From positions 248,001 through 312,000 of the forward strand of contig NZ_CP045298.1 of the NCBI RefSeq assembly GCF_009363115.1: a DNA stretch of 64,000 bases. Direction: 5' to 3'. The notes under the pieces were generated by a model. The model saw only the letters and a program-made list of their open reading frames with translations, made no database searches and was not told the DNA's origin. The position numbers and the translations under genes were made by a program. Below, in pieces: positions 36,487-43,693 of this stretch (position 1 is its first letter; the number at the start of each line of letters is the position of its first letter). The stretch is from Paenibacillus brasilensis. Its GTDB lineage: Bacteria > Bacillota > Bacilli > Paenibacillales > Paenibacillaceae.

Positions 36487-37734
36487 TTAAATACCCGACT
36501 CACATTTTTGCATACAAATGGCCGTATTGATTCCGCCGAACCCCATACTCAGATTCATGGTATTGTGAATAACTGCTGGAATGGACTCATTCTTCACCCA
36601 GTTGCAGTCCACTCCGATAGGCTCCTGCAAATTACGGGTTGGGTGAAGCCTCGAATCCCTCATTTGCAATAAAGTAGCAATCATTTCAACAGTCCCTGCC
36701 GCGCTCAAGCCATGACCGATAATGGATTTGGTTGCATTGATGTAGGCATGTGACAATTTACAATCACGTAATGCCTTTATCTCTATCTCGTCTCCAACAA
36801 TCGAGCCTGTCCCATGGGGATTAATATAATCAATCTCTTCTGGTAGCAGCTTCGCTTTCTCCAAAGTTCTTCTAATCACTCGGACCTCACCTTCGCAGGA
36901 GGGATTGGGATTCCGGTTGCGATCCATTCCCATATCCCATCCTGCAAGCTTGGCATAAGGTTTCTCCTGACGCCTCACCGCAGAATCGGACCGCTCTATG
37001 ACTACAACCCCGCAAGATTCCCCATATATGAACCCGTCTCGCATCTTATCAAAGGGTCGACACGCCATTGCAGGTTCATCGGCATATCGATCGCTTCCCA
37101 TGGCTCCCAAGGATCGCAACGCCTGGCATTCCATATACGAAATATCCATCAATGCTCCCATTGCAATACAAACATCGACACGACCCGCTTGAACCGCCTC
37201 AATCGCTTGAATAATCGCGACTTGCCCGCTCGCGGATGAGCCTCCAACGGTATATGCGAACCCTTGAATACCGAACTGCTCGGTACATAGTCCGCACAAA
37301 TCAGTATCCATAAAGGAAACCCCATAGGTCGGCGGCACAAAGCACATTTTTTCCCGATAGGTCTCATAGGTCTGAAATAATTCCCGTTGCTGAAAATTGG
37401 AGCCTCCAACCACCAATCCAATGCGGCTCGGGTCGACGTTATCCAATTTGGCATCATCCCAGGCTTCTTGAAGGGTAACCATAGCCACCTGCCCTGAAAA
37501 TGATGCTGTACGTAACATCCGCTTGGACAATGTCTCCGGATAAGACAGAGATGGCAGTTCCGCACCTATAAATGAAGCTTCTCCCCTCCTACCGGGACGC
37601 TGCATGACGCCAAAAGCATGCTGCCCTTTGAACAACGCCGAGGAAAAGGCAGCCTTCCCCTGGCCAATCGCAGAAGAAACGCCAATCCCCGTTACGACTA
37701 GCTCAGGCTGTTCACAATTTTGCATAGAGCGCAT
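36487..37734 (-). CDS. pksF: Decarboxylating ketosynthase (KS0) of the beta-branching cassette (PksF-like)
   Basis: 415-residue free-standing KS fold. The usual active-site Cys is replaced by Ser in TVGGSSASGQVA, while the HGTG and NATKSIIGH motifs that hold the two His residues are kept. This is the mark of KSs that decarboxylate malonyl-ACP to acetyl-ACP rather than condense. The product on the small donor ACP feeds the HMGS. The start has ggag nine bases upstream and overlaps the ACP gene by 23 bases, indicating coupled translation. Confidence 0.93.
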   Translation of the reverse strand: MRSMQNCEQPELVVTGIGVSSAIGQGKAAFSSALFKGQHAFGVMQRPGRRGEASFIGAELPSLSYPETLSKRMLRTASFSGQVAMVTLQEAWDDAKLDNVDPSRIGLVVGGSNFQQRELFQTYETYREKMCFVPPTYGVSFMDTDLCGLCTEQFGIQGFAYTVGGSSASGQVAIIQAIEAVQAGRVDVCIAMGALMDISYMECQALRSLGAMGSDRYADEPAMACRPFDKMRDGFIYGESCGVVVIERSDSAVRRQEKPYAKLAGWDMGMDRNRNPNPSCEGEVRVIRRTLEKAKLLPEEIDYINPHGTGSIVGDEIEIKALRDCKLSHAYINATKSIIGHGLSAAGTVEMIATLLQMRDSRLHPTRNLQEPIGVDCNWVKNESIPAVIHNTMNLSMGFGGINTAICMQKCESGI

Positions 37735-37951
37735 CTGTCAATTCTCCTATATTTTTGACGCCAGACAATTCGACGCGCGGAATATTCAGAGATAATGCTT
37801 CCATCGTCTTGTTAACAATTTCGGCCCGGTCTACCGAATCTGCACCCAGATCCACCAATCGATCTTCATACTGGAACATGTGATCTTGCAATTCTGGAAG
37901 CACTTCACTAATACAACGTTTAACGATATCAAATACTTCTTCCTTATGCAT
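37712..37951 (-). CDS. acpK: Discrete donor acyl carrier protein of the beta-branching cassette (AcpK-like)
   Basis: 79-residue ACP with phosphopantetheine site LGADSVDRAEI (Ser about residue 36). It should carry malonyl and then acetyl for HMGS. The start follows a strong aggagg site (37957-37962). It overlaps the following KS0 gene. Between it and the PPTase gene lie about 120 bases with no clear terminator. Confidence 0.93.
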   Translation of the reverse strand: MHKEEVFDIVKRCISEVLPELQDHMFQYEDRLVDLGADSVDRAEIVNKTMEALSLNIPRVELSGVKNIGELTDALYAKL

Positions 37952-38072
37952 ATTTGTATCCTCCTAAAAAATAGATTGGTTGAGACTCAACGAACCTGAT
38001 ATTCAGTAAGCATTCAAGCCCCTCCTATTTCCATTGCAAGAAATAGATATCAAGCTTGGCTATGATTAACTT

Positions 38073-38864
38073 TCAAAAGATGTCCTCTGTAAATGTTTCG
38101 ACCTGCAGACAGATTGGATGAAAAACCGAATTAAAATTGTAATACAACTGAGAAGTATTCATACTCCATTCCGTCCTCCTCGGTGCTGCAATTGTGCAGA
38201 TATAGTCACCCAACCGGTAAGACTGGGCAGCATACTGTGGAAAATGTGAAAATGTACTTCGGAAGTATTCATTCACAAATAAGGTCTCATTCATTTCAAG
38301 TACATGCAACGAGGTTGTAAAACCTGTACGCAATATTTTCGAAAGCGCCTCCTTTACCGTCCAAAAAACCGTCAATAAAACGGAGTACTCCTCTACTCCC
38401 CGCGCGGCAGAGATTCTTTCCTTTTCTCCCGTCGTCAACTGGCTTTCGATTGTCTTATTTCGCTTAGGATCAATTCTCTCAATATCAATGCCCATGGGAT
38501 GCACTTCCGGAAAAACAACTGCTGCCCCGATCGAGTCGCAGTGGGTGATGCTCACCTGGTAGCTGGGAACACCAGTGACTCGCAGCACGGGCTGGCCGAA
38601 AACACCTGCCTTCACGCTTACGTTGCGCAGGTCAGGCTCGCTTAACAGCACCGAAGCTGCTTGTTTTGCACTTAGCCTGCCAAGCAGAAAGTTGGATTTC
38701 CGCCGATGGAATTCCAGACTCTCGAAGTAACTACACTCATCCAGATGAAAAACATTCCGGTCGAGGGGAGAGCCCGCATTATAATCCGCATACACAAAAC
38801 TGACAGCAGCCTTCATCACGGCATCTTCTCGCTTCAACATGAGTTGCTCCACATACGAGGCCAT
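38073..38864 (-). CDS. Sfp-type 4'-phosphopantetheinyl transferase
   Basis: 263 residues if started at the second ATG (38864), which has aagggag eight bases upstream; the first ATG at 38870 is only two bases from that site. The family motifs are GIDIERIDP (Mg/CoA binding) and FWTVKEALSKILRTG (WxxKEA). It would convert the many ACP and PCP domains of this cluster to holo form. It is the first gene after the LoaP-proximal terminator, so it is probably the first gene controlled by antitermination. Confidence 0.93.
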   Translation of the reverse strand: MASYVEQLMLKREDAVMKAAVSFVYADYNAGSPLDRNVFHLDECSYFESLEFHRRKSNFLLGRLSAKQAASVLLSEPDLRNVSVKAGVFGQPVLRVTGVPSYQVSITHCDSIGAAVVFPEVHPMGIDIERIDPKRNKTIESQLTTGEKERISAARGVEEYSVLLTVFWTVKEALSKILRTGFTTSLHVLEMNETLFVNEYFRSTFSHFPQYAAQSYRLGDYICTIAAPRRTEWSMNTSQLYYNFNSVFHPICLQVETFTEDIF

Positions 38865-38893
38865 GTACATATCTCCCTTATGAAGTCCAAATC

Positions 38894-38934
38894 AAAAAAG
38901 GCCTTCAAATCCCTTAAGGGTTCTGAAAGCTTCC
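38894..38934 (-). terminator. Intrinsic terminator between loaP and the biosynthetic genes (likely LoaP target)
   Basis: On the minus strand the stem ttcagaaccc/gggatttgaa with loop ttaa (one mismatch, one G-U pair), extended by outer pairs, is followed by ggcctttttt. It sits 35 bases past the loaP stop and about 30 bases before the PPTase start. Position and form match the leader terminators that LoaP overrides in Bacillus polyketide operons. Confidence 0.75.
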
Positions 38935-38936
38935 TC

Positions 38937-38967
38937 ATGGAGACTGATTTCCCCACGACTCCTCCAT
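38937..38967 (-). promoter_or_regulatory. Candidate RNA hairpin upstream of the terminator
   Basis: Perfect six-base arms atggag/ctccat enclose 19 bases, directly after the loaP stop codon and just before the terminator. LoaP is known to bind an RNA hairpin in the leader upstream of its target terminators. That this is the binding site is inference from position only. Confidence 0.35.
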
Positions 38968-38968
38968 T

Positions 38969-39490
38969 TTAAACCTTGCTGATAATTTCCAAAGCCACAT
39001 TCACCAGCCTAATATCACCCATAAATTCCAACTGAATGACTGCTTGCCTTTTATGTCTGTCTATCTTCTTAACGATACTGCTCCTTCCTTGAAGAGGTCC
39101 ACTTATGATACGTATATTGTCTCCTTCAATCATTCCAGTGGATGATTCTATACAATAGCTATCATTGTATAAGCTCTCTAACACCTGTCTCTCGCAATCT
39201 CTCATCGCAGCTTTTGACTTCGAGTACCTCAATAAACGAATGATATCACTAGAAGTGTAAATCATTGAATTCGTACTTGTCAGGAATTGCAAGTCAGGTA
39301 AATTCGACTCGATAAATACATAGCTTGGGAACAAAGGAGCTAATTCTTTTTTTACTGTTCCTGCTACTTTAAAGAGCCTCTCTTGGAGTGGTATAAATGG
39401 TTTGTAAACTTCAGAATCCAGCCACTCATTAATAAGCTGTTTGACCTTCTCTTCCCTACCCGTTCGCACAAAAAACACGTACCAATTCAC
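38969..39490 (-). CDS. loaP: LoaP, NusG-paralog processive antiterminator
   Basis: 173 residues with a NusG N-terminal domain (WYVFFVRTGREEKVKQLI, LAPLFPSYVFIES) and a C-terminal KOW domain (GDNIRIISGPLQGRSSIVKKI). Specialised NusG paralogs beside giant polyketide operons (LoaP of Bacillus velezensis difficidin and macrolactin clusters) let RNA polymerase pass intrinsic terminators. The start is GTG at 39490 with taggag nine bases upstream. The gene is divided from its presumed target operon by a terminator and has its own promoter about 215 bases upstream. It lacks the length and context of housekeeping nusG (no secE neighbour). Confidence 0.9.
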   Translation of the reverse strand: MNWYVFFVRTGREEKVKQLINEWLDSEVYKPFIPLQERLFKVAGTVKKELAPLFPSYVFIESNLPDLQFLTSTNSMIYTSSDIIRLLRYSKSKAAMRDCERQVLESLYNDSYCIESSTGMIEGDNIRIISGPLQGRSSIVKKIDRHKRQAVIQLEFMGDIRLVNVALEIISKV

Positions 39491-39650
39491 TTAACTCATC
39501 TCCTATAAACCGTACTGCCAAATCATCTCCTATAAAGTCTGCTGGCAATATACATAGCTTCGCCCTTTCACTTATCCTATCTGATAAGCTACCATCTCTC
39601 ACGATATATCCCTTATTGATGGTTAACGTGACCCGCCAGCGATTAACCAC
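39456..39650 (-). CDS. Possible 64-aa leader ORF overlapping the start of loaP
   Basis: GTG start with aaagga eight bases upstream, inside the loaP leader. The frame runs 35 bases into loaP, so its translation could be coupled to the loaP GTG. It contains a tandem repeat: tttataggagatga occurs twice, 28 bases apart, giving DFIGDD and RFIGDE, and the second copy supplies the loaP ribosome site. No family recognised. It may be chance. Confidence 0.3.
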   Translation of the reverse strand: MVNRWRVTLTINKGYIVRDGSLSDRISERAKLCILPADFIGDDLAVRFIGDELSELVRVFCANG

Positions 39651-39703
39651 AGATAAGTTCCTTTATTTTTCATTAAAACATATAATTGGAATAATGTTTT
39701 TTC

Positions 39704-39733
39704 ATTATAATCCTCTGTTCAGTCTGTTGTCAA
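39704..39733 (-). promoter_or_regulatory. Sigma-A promoter of loaP with adjoining palindrome
   Basis: On the minus strand TTGACA (39728-39733), 18 bases, TATAAT (39704-39709). A perfect 16-bp palindrome caattactagtaattg (39731-39746) overlaps the -35 edge and may be an operator. The transcript leader before loaP is about 200 bases. No terminator was seen between this promoter and the upstream hydrolase gene. Confidence 0.7.
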
Positions 39734-39943
39734 TTACTAGTAATTGGACATTATTAGATTTCACAATTTTTTTGAAAGTCTCAATTGAAAAGTCATTATT
39801 TCTTTACAGCTTCATAGTTTCAGCGTTTGCTAAGTAGCCCTTTTATCCTTGATGCCTTGTGCCTGAATGTTTTTAAAATATAGGACTATCTTCTTTAATT
39901 TCACGATTTCACTCACCAATTAAAACTACGCCACTTTACAAGC

Positions 39944-40624
39944 TCATTTAAAATCGAATAGACGTTTTTGGTTCGGGCGCATTCTGAATTTAATAAATGG
40001 TTCCTTACTCGTAAATTGAAAATAAATATTTTCATTCATGAGATAATTAAGTGAGAACCCAGGCGCTTTACCAAATGAATGAGCAGGATAAATTCGAATG
40101 GAGCCATCAATCTCTCGCTTTATTTTTTGAATGCTATGATATAACTCTTCAGGATCTCCTCCATTCGGATCACAATAGCCACAACCTTCAATGAATATTG
40201 TATCCCCCGTAAATAAGTGATCTGATAAAAGATAGCATACACTTCCCAAGGTATGTCCGGGAGTCAAAAGACTTATGATGTCTGTTTCTCCAAGCTTGAT
40301 AGAGTCCTCGTCTTGAATTGAATATAAATTTCTACATCTAAAATGATAAAAATCAATTTCTTTTATTGACATGAATACTTGCGGGTTATATTTGTCTATC
40401 AGCGAATTCACCAAATTAATATGATCAAAGTGTGAGTGGGTTAATAGTATGGCTTTCAGATTACCATTTAATTGCTGAATACAAGATTCTACCTTCCATA
40501 AATCCCATGATGGGTCAACAATAGCTATGTCTCTTGTTTTCTTATCCATCACAAAATATACATAGTTAATGAAATTCATAAAATGGACTCTTAACTGTTC
40601 CATATGATATGTCGTCAGACTCAT
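39944..40624 (-). CDS. pksB: Metallo-beta-lactamase-fold hydrolase (PksB/BaeB-like)
   Basis: About 226 residues from the ATG of SLTTYHMEQL; a TTG start nine codons upstream and the ATG of MEQLRV are alternatives, since no site has a strong ribosome sequence. Zn ligands: THSHFDH, GHTLGS (His) and TGDTIF (Asp), with a late HSF. Hydrolases of this type (PksB/BaeB) flank trans-AT clusters and are proposed to remove stalled acyl groups from carrier proteins. It is separated from loaP by about 450 bases and has its own promoter, so it is probably a separate unit. Confidence 0.8.
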   Translation of the reverse strand: MSLTTYHMEQLRVHFMNFINYVYFVMDKKTRDIAIVDPSWDLWKVESCIQQLNGNLKAILLTHSHFDHINLVNSLIDKYNPQVFMSIKEIDFYHFRCRNLYSIQDEDSIKLGETDIISLLTPGHTLGSVCYLLSDHLFTGDTIFIEGCGYCDPNGGDPEELYHSIQKIKREIDGSIRIYPAHSFGKAPGFSLNYLMNENIYFQFTSKEPFIKFRMRPNQKRLFDFK

Positions 40625-40770
40625 ACCAGCTTCTCTGAACCACCTTCCCAACGGTCAAATCCAATTTTGTGTGTAAAATTCCTCCGTTCAAATGCTCGAC
40701 CCTGTTCATTGTGGGCAGACATCTGTGGTATTTCCGAGGAAGCGACAACACATCGACGGTTGTATTTATG

Positions 40771-40779
40771 ATTATACCA
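40771..40779 (-). promoter_or_regulatory. Extended -10 promoter upstream of the pksB-like gene
   Basis: On the minus strand TGGTATAAT, an extended -10, about 150 bases before the hydrolase. A palindrome gaaacgtttc lies about 13 bases upstream of it. No good -35 was seen, so assignment is tentative. Confidence 0.45.
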
Positions 40780-40878
40780 TCTTATGCAATAGAAACGTTT
40801 CGGCGCTCTGTTACAAATTCGCTCGGTGTACTCGTTCATAATGTATCTGCATAGTTTTGAGCAAACAATGTGAGAACG

Positions 40879-40934
40879 AAAAAACCTCCTTTACAGGAAT
40901 CTGATTTAGTCAGAACCTGTAAAGGAGGTTTTTT
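40879..40934. terminator. Strong bidirectional terminator left of the island
   Basis: A 19-bp perfect inverted repeat (aaaaaacctcctttacagg and its complement) with an inner tctga/tcaga stem, with A and T runs on both sides. It isolates the hydrolase promoter region from the island side. Confidence 0.85.
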
Positions 40935-40975
40935 GTGCAGGACTCAAATGTTTCATACAAGTATAATAAAATTAG

Positions 40976-41000
40976 AAAAACCTTGATTTCTCAAGGTTTT
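40976..41000 (-). terminator. Hairpin next to the left att site
   Basis: aaaaccttga/tcaaggtttt with a T-run on the minus strand. It parallels the terminator at 59672-59697 beside the intact tRNA, so it may be the original tRNA-Leu terminator, separated from the gene by the insertion. Confidence 0.7.
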
Positions 41001-41007
41001 CATTGTG

Positions 41008-41062
41008 ATGCCGAGGACCGGGATCGAACCGGTACGGTAGTCACCTACCGCAGGATTTTAAG
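41008..41062 (-). repeat. att repeat, left copy (3' fragment of tRNA-Leu)
   Basis: 55 bases identical to 59714-59768. It covers the tRNA 3' half from the anticodon loop to the acceptor end. The following bases differ from the tRNA, so no complete tRNA is present here. Confidence 0.93.
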
Positions 41063-41189
41063 ACATGAGTTTTTAATATACTGTAGTGGCATACAGTTCC
41101 AAAATCCAGTATATTCAAGACTTTTATGTGTTCGTATATGTTCTCATTTAAACTGTATTCTACACAAAATACTACAGTCTGTCCCCAAT

Positions 41190-41226
41190 AAAAAGAGCAG
41201 AAGGATTAATTCCTTACTGCTCTTTT
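41190..41226. terminator. Bidirectional terminator upstream of cysK
   Basis: aaaaagagcag ... ctgctcttttt with inner aagga/tcctt pairing. The 130 bases on either side of it hold no gene that I can recognise. Confidence 0.75.
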
Positions 41227-41382
41227 TGCCATCTACTAAATACAAAATCATTATCGCTTAGACTGTCTCCATTCGTTCCCGCTCCACACTATGTTTTAAC
41301 AAGACATGGTTATGAAGAAAAATTCGTGATAATATCAATGTCATAGTAAATAGATATGAAATAATTGTTTGGAGGGATAATT

Positions 41383-42324
41383 TTGACTAAGATTCACCAA
41401 AAATTGACAGAATTAATTGGAAATACTCCTTTGTTAGCACTGTTGAACTACAGCCAAATCCAAAATATTGAGGCAAACGTGGTAGCAAAGTTGGAATATT
41501 TAAATCCGGCTGGTAGCGTTAAGGACCGCATTGGATATGCTATGATTAAAGATGCTGAGGAGAAAGGCTTAATCAATAAAGACTCCGTTATTATCGAGCC
41601 GACAAGTGGCAATACTGGAATCGGACTTGCATTTGCAGCTGCGGCTCTTGGATATAAACTTATAATTACACTTCCTGAAACGTTTAGTATCGAACGTCGT
41701 AAGCTTTTGACTGCGTTCGGTGCTGAGCTTGTGTTAACACCGGGATCCGAGGGAATGAGAGGCGCTATCAAGCGTGCTGAGCTCTTGGCTGCCGAAACAC
41801 CAAACTCTTTCATACCACAGCAGTTCAGCAATCCTGCCAATCCAGAAATTCATCGCAAGACTACAGCTGTGGAAATCTGGCATGATACGGACGGCGGTGT
41901 AGATATTTTTATCGCGGGCGTAGGTACAGGTGGAACTATTTCGGGCGTTGGCCAAGCATTGAAGGAACGAAAACCTTCTGTAAAAGTGATAGCCGTCGAG
42001 CCGTTCGATTCACCAGTGCTGTCTGGCGGTACTCCAGGTCCACATCAACTACAAGGACTCGGTGCTGGTTTCATTCCAAATAACTTTAATGAAGAATATG
42101 TGGATGAGGTTTTCAAAGTTAAAAACGAAGATGCGTTTGAAACTGCACGCCTGCTTGCCAAAACAGAAGGGCTGCTTGTTGGTATTTCTTCTGGGGCTGC
42201 GGTTTATGCAGCAACACAAATTGCGAAGCTTCCAGAAAATAAAGGCAAGACGATCGTGGTCATATTACCTGATACAGGTGAGCGTTATTTGTCCACTCCG
42301 CTTTTCTCAGACGTAGAATTATAA
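41383..42324 (+). CDS. cysK: Cysteine synthase (O-acetylserine sulfhydrylase), PLP enzyme
   Basis: 313 residues, full length for CysK. The PLP lysine is in [23 protein letters not shown] binds the cofactor phosphate and substrate, and VGTGGTISG and [11 protein letters not shown] are family motifs. The start is TTG, six bases after ggaggg; no ATG fits. It makes cysteine from O-acetylserine and sulfide in the cytosol. It stands alone on the plus strand with its own terminator, just inside the left att site, so it is island cargo rather than part of a cys operon. A chromosomal cysK elsewhere is expected but cannot be checked here. Confidence 0.95.
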   Translation: MTKIHQKLTELIGNTPLLALLNYSQIQNIEANVVAKLEYLNPAGSVKDRIGYAMIKDAEEKGLINKDSVIIEPTSGNTGIGLAFAAAALGYKLIITLPETFSIERRKLLTAFGAELVLTPGSEGMRGAIKRAELLAAETPNSFIPQQFSNPANPEIHRKTTAVEIWHDTDGGVDIFIAGVGTGGTISGVGQALKERKPSVKVIAVEPFDSPVLSGGTPGPHQLQGLGAGFIPNNFNEEYVDEVFKVKNEDAFETARLLAKTEGLLVGISSGAAVYAATQIAKLPENKGKTIVVILPDTGERYLSTPLFSDVEL

Positions 42325-42333
42325 AACGCCGAA

Positions 42334-42357
42334 GGCAGGGCCCCCCCTGCCTCTTTT
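42334..42357 (+). terminator. cysK terminator
   Basis: ggcaggg-cccc-ccctgcc followed by tctttt, ten bases after the stop codon. Confidence 0.85.
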
Positions 42358-42420
42358 GTAAATTTTCCAGCCACGACAAGCAGGAACCTATAGAATTGTT
42401 TCAATAACCTAAAGATGCCT

Positions 42421-42472
42421 TTCTTCGCTAGCGGTCCATTTTTTGCACAACGAATGGACCGCTAGCGAAGAA
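42421..42472. repeat. Perfect 20-bp inverted repeat, function unknown
   Basis: ttcttcgctagcggtccatt and its exact complement are separated by 12 bases. There is no T-run on either strand, so it is not a standard terminator. It lies in a 340-base stretch (42325-42664) between cysK and a pseudogene in which I see nothing else but the cysK terminator. Confidence 0.7.
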
Positions 42473-42664
42473 AAAGTTACCTTGGCAGCGCGATGTCGTT
42501 GTAGCTCATAAGGATTTTTCTGTAAAAGTGAGCTTCTCCGTAGTAGTCTTGTACCAAATGCTCCTAGAAAGACTTCGACTGAACTGTCGTAGGTAAAGCG
42601 GTTGAAAACATTTCTTGTTTGTTGAATAACGTCAGTAGAATATTTACTCCCCTTAGATTTTTTG

Positions 42665-42930
42665 CTAGATACTTGCTGAAATGATATCCTCCAACTTGAT
42701 CCAACTAAAATCATCCTCGCCACGAAACAGTTTTACTTCCCTGCGAGCAGTATTTATAGACGTGATTACACCTGTGAGTTCTTCGTCATCGAACGGGCTA
42801 AAAACCACCAGTGTTACAGTTGTAGGACTCTATAAGCGCTTGCTTCCTTGTGCTCTGGAATGATGATCCGCGAACTCTCGAATATTCCGTTCCCCTCAAG
42901 CTTCTTTACCAACTGAATCCGCTTCCTGAA
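42665..42930 (-). pseudogene. YolD-like protein, frameshifted remnant
   Basis: Two overlapping frames together give a YolD-like protein: first LEGNGIFESSRIIIPEHKE, then after a frameshift near 42820 FSPFDDEELTGVITSINTA and FSWIKLEDIISASI. YolD-like genes usually precede a Y-family polymerase gene in Bacilli; none remains here. Start uncertain. Confidence 0.65.
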
Positions 42931-42983
42931 ATGTTATGTACAAATTATAATTCGAACAAATGTTCCGTTCAAGAGATTTCAGA

Positions 42984-43013
42984 TAGAAAAACCTTCCTAG
43001 GTCTGATAGACTA
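42984..43013 (+). promoter_or_regulatory. 30-base conserved upstream element, copy 1
   Basis: Matches 48075-48104 at 26 of 30 positions, sharing tagaaaaa, cctagg and ctgatagacta. It is 70 bases before the ATG of the 43083 gene. Possible operator or promoter part. Confidence 0.5.
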
Positions 43014-43082
43014 CTATAAAACATAATTTCCTGTCGAAGAAAGAATCTGATCAACTAACAATCTAAAATTGAGGAGATCACT

Positions 43083-43637
43083 ATGAGAACCGTTATTTTC
43101 CAATTGATTTTCATTACCTTTTTTCTATTATCTTCAAACTGGGCTTTTGCTTCTTCCGATCCTAAGGCCCAGTTTAATCAAAGGTACCCTAATGAAAAAA
43201 TCGCTTTAATTAAAACAGAAGATATCAATTCCGATAAGAAAACCGAAAGTTTTATTCTAACAAAATCGGGAAAACTTTATTTAATAAACTCAAAAGGGAT
43301 AATTGTATTTATACAGGATGAAATATATTCAGATGATGATTTTGAAGAACCTAATATTCAAATATTTTCACCCGCTAAAAATGAAAAACATGTAGCCGTG
43401 ACTTATAATTATTATCCGTCAAATACGAAATTATATGTCTACAAACTGGAAAATGGAACATTGAAACCAAAACTATCTATTATGGGTGATTTAGAAGTTC
43501 GTATAGAGCCAAATGGTGAGATTTTAGAATTTTGGAAGAATTACCGCCCAGTTGTAGGTGGATGGGATTCAGCACTTGCAACATACAAATGGGATGCTAA
43601 ATATGGTAAGTACAGAGGCACTGGACAATTACCTTGA
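43083..43637 (+). CDS. Secreted hypothetical protein (184 aa)
   Basis: No family recognised. Residues 1-24 form a signal peptide (hydrophobic IFQLIFITFFLLSSNWAF then ASS). The mature part has repeated beta-strand-like units with Asp and Gly (TEDINSDKKTESFILTKSGK, then YLINSKG), as in extracellular beta-rich proteins. Start ATG with gaggag eight bases upstream. Its upstream region shares a 30-base element with the 48169 gene. The next feature downstream is an IS remnant on the other strand. Confidence 0.8.
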   Translation: MRTVIFQLIFITFFLLSSNWAFASSDPKAQFNQRYPNEKIALIKTEDINSDKKTESFILTKSGKLYLINSKGIIVFIQDEIYSDDDFEEPNIQIFSPAKNEKHVAVTYNYYPSNTKLYVYKLENGTLKPKLSIMGDLEVRIEPNGEILEFWKNYRPVVGGWDSALATYKWDAKYGKYRGTGQLP

Positions 43638-43693
43638 GTTATATCAACTGCAGTCATTTTAATTAAACACACAAAAAATACCCTGCGACTATA

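Noticed and set aside
1..41000. Discrete acyltransferase gene of the cluster
   Set aside because: No GHSxG-type AT was found among the minus-strand genes; it presumably lies beyond the left edge.
41008..41062. A second tRNA-Leu gene
   Set aside because: Only the 3' part is present; beyond 41062 the sequence departs from the tRNA and no acceptor or D arm can be made. It is the att copy.
42421..42472. Terminator
   Set aside because: Perfect stem but no T-run after it on either strand.
42409..42723. 104-codon minus-strand frame across the inverted repeat
   Set aside because: It overlaps the YolD-like remnant in another frame and has no recognisable protein features.
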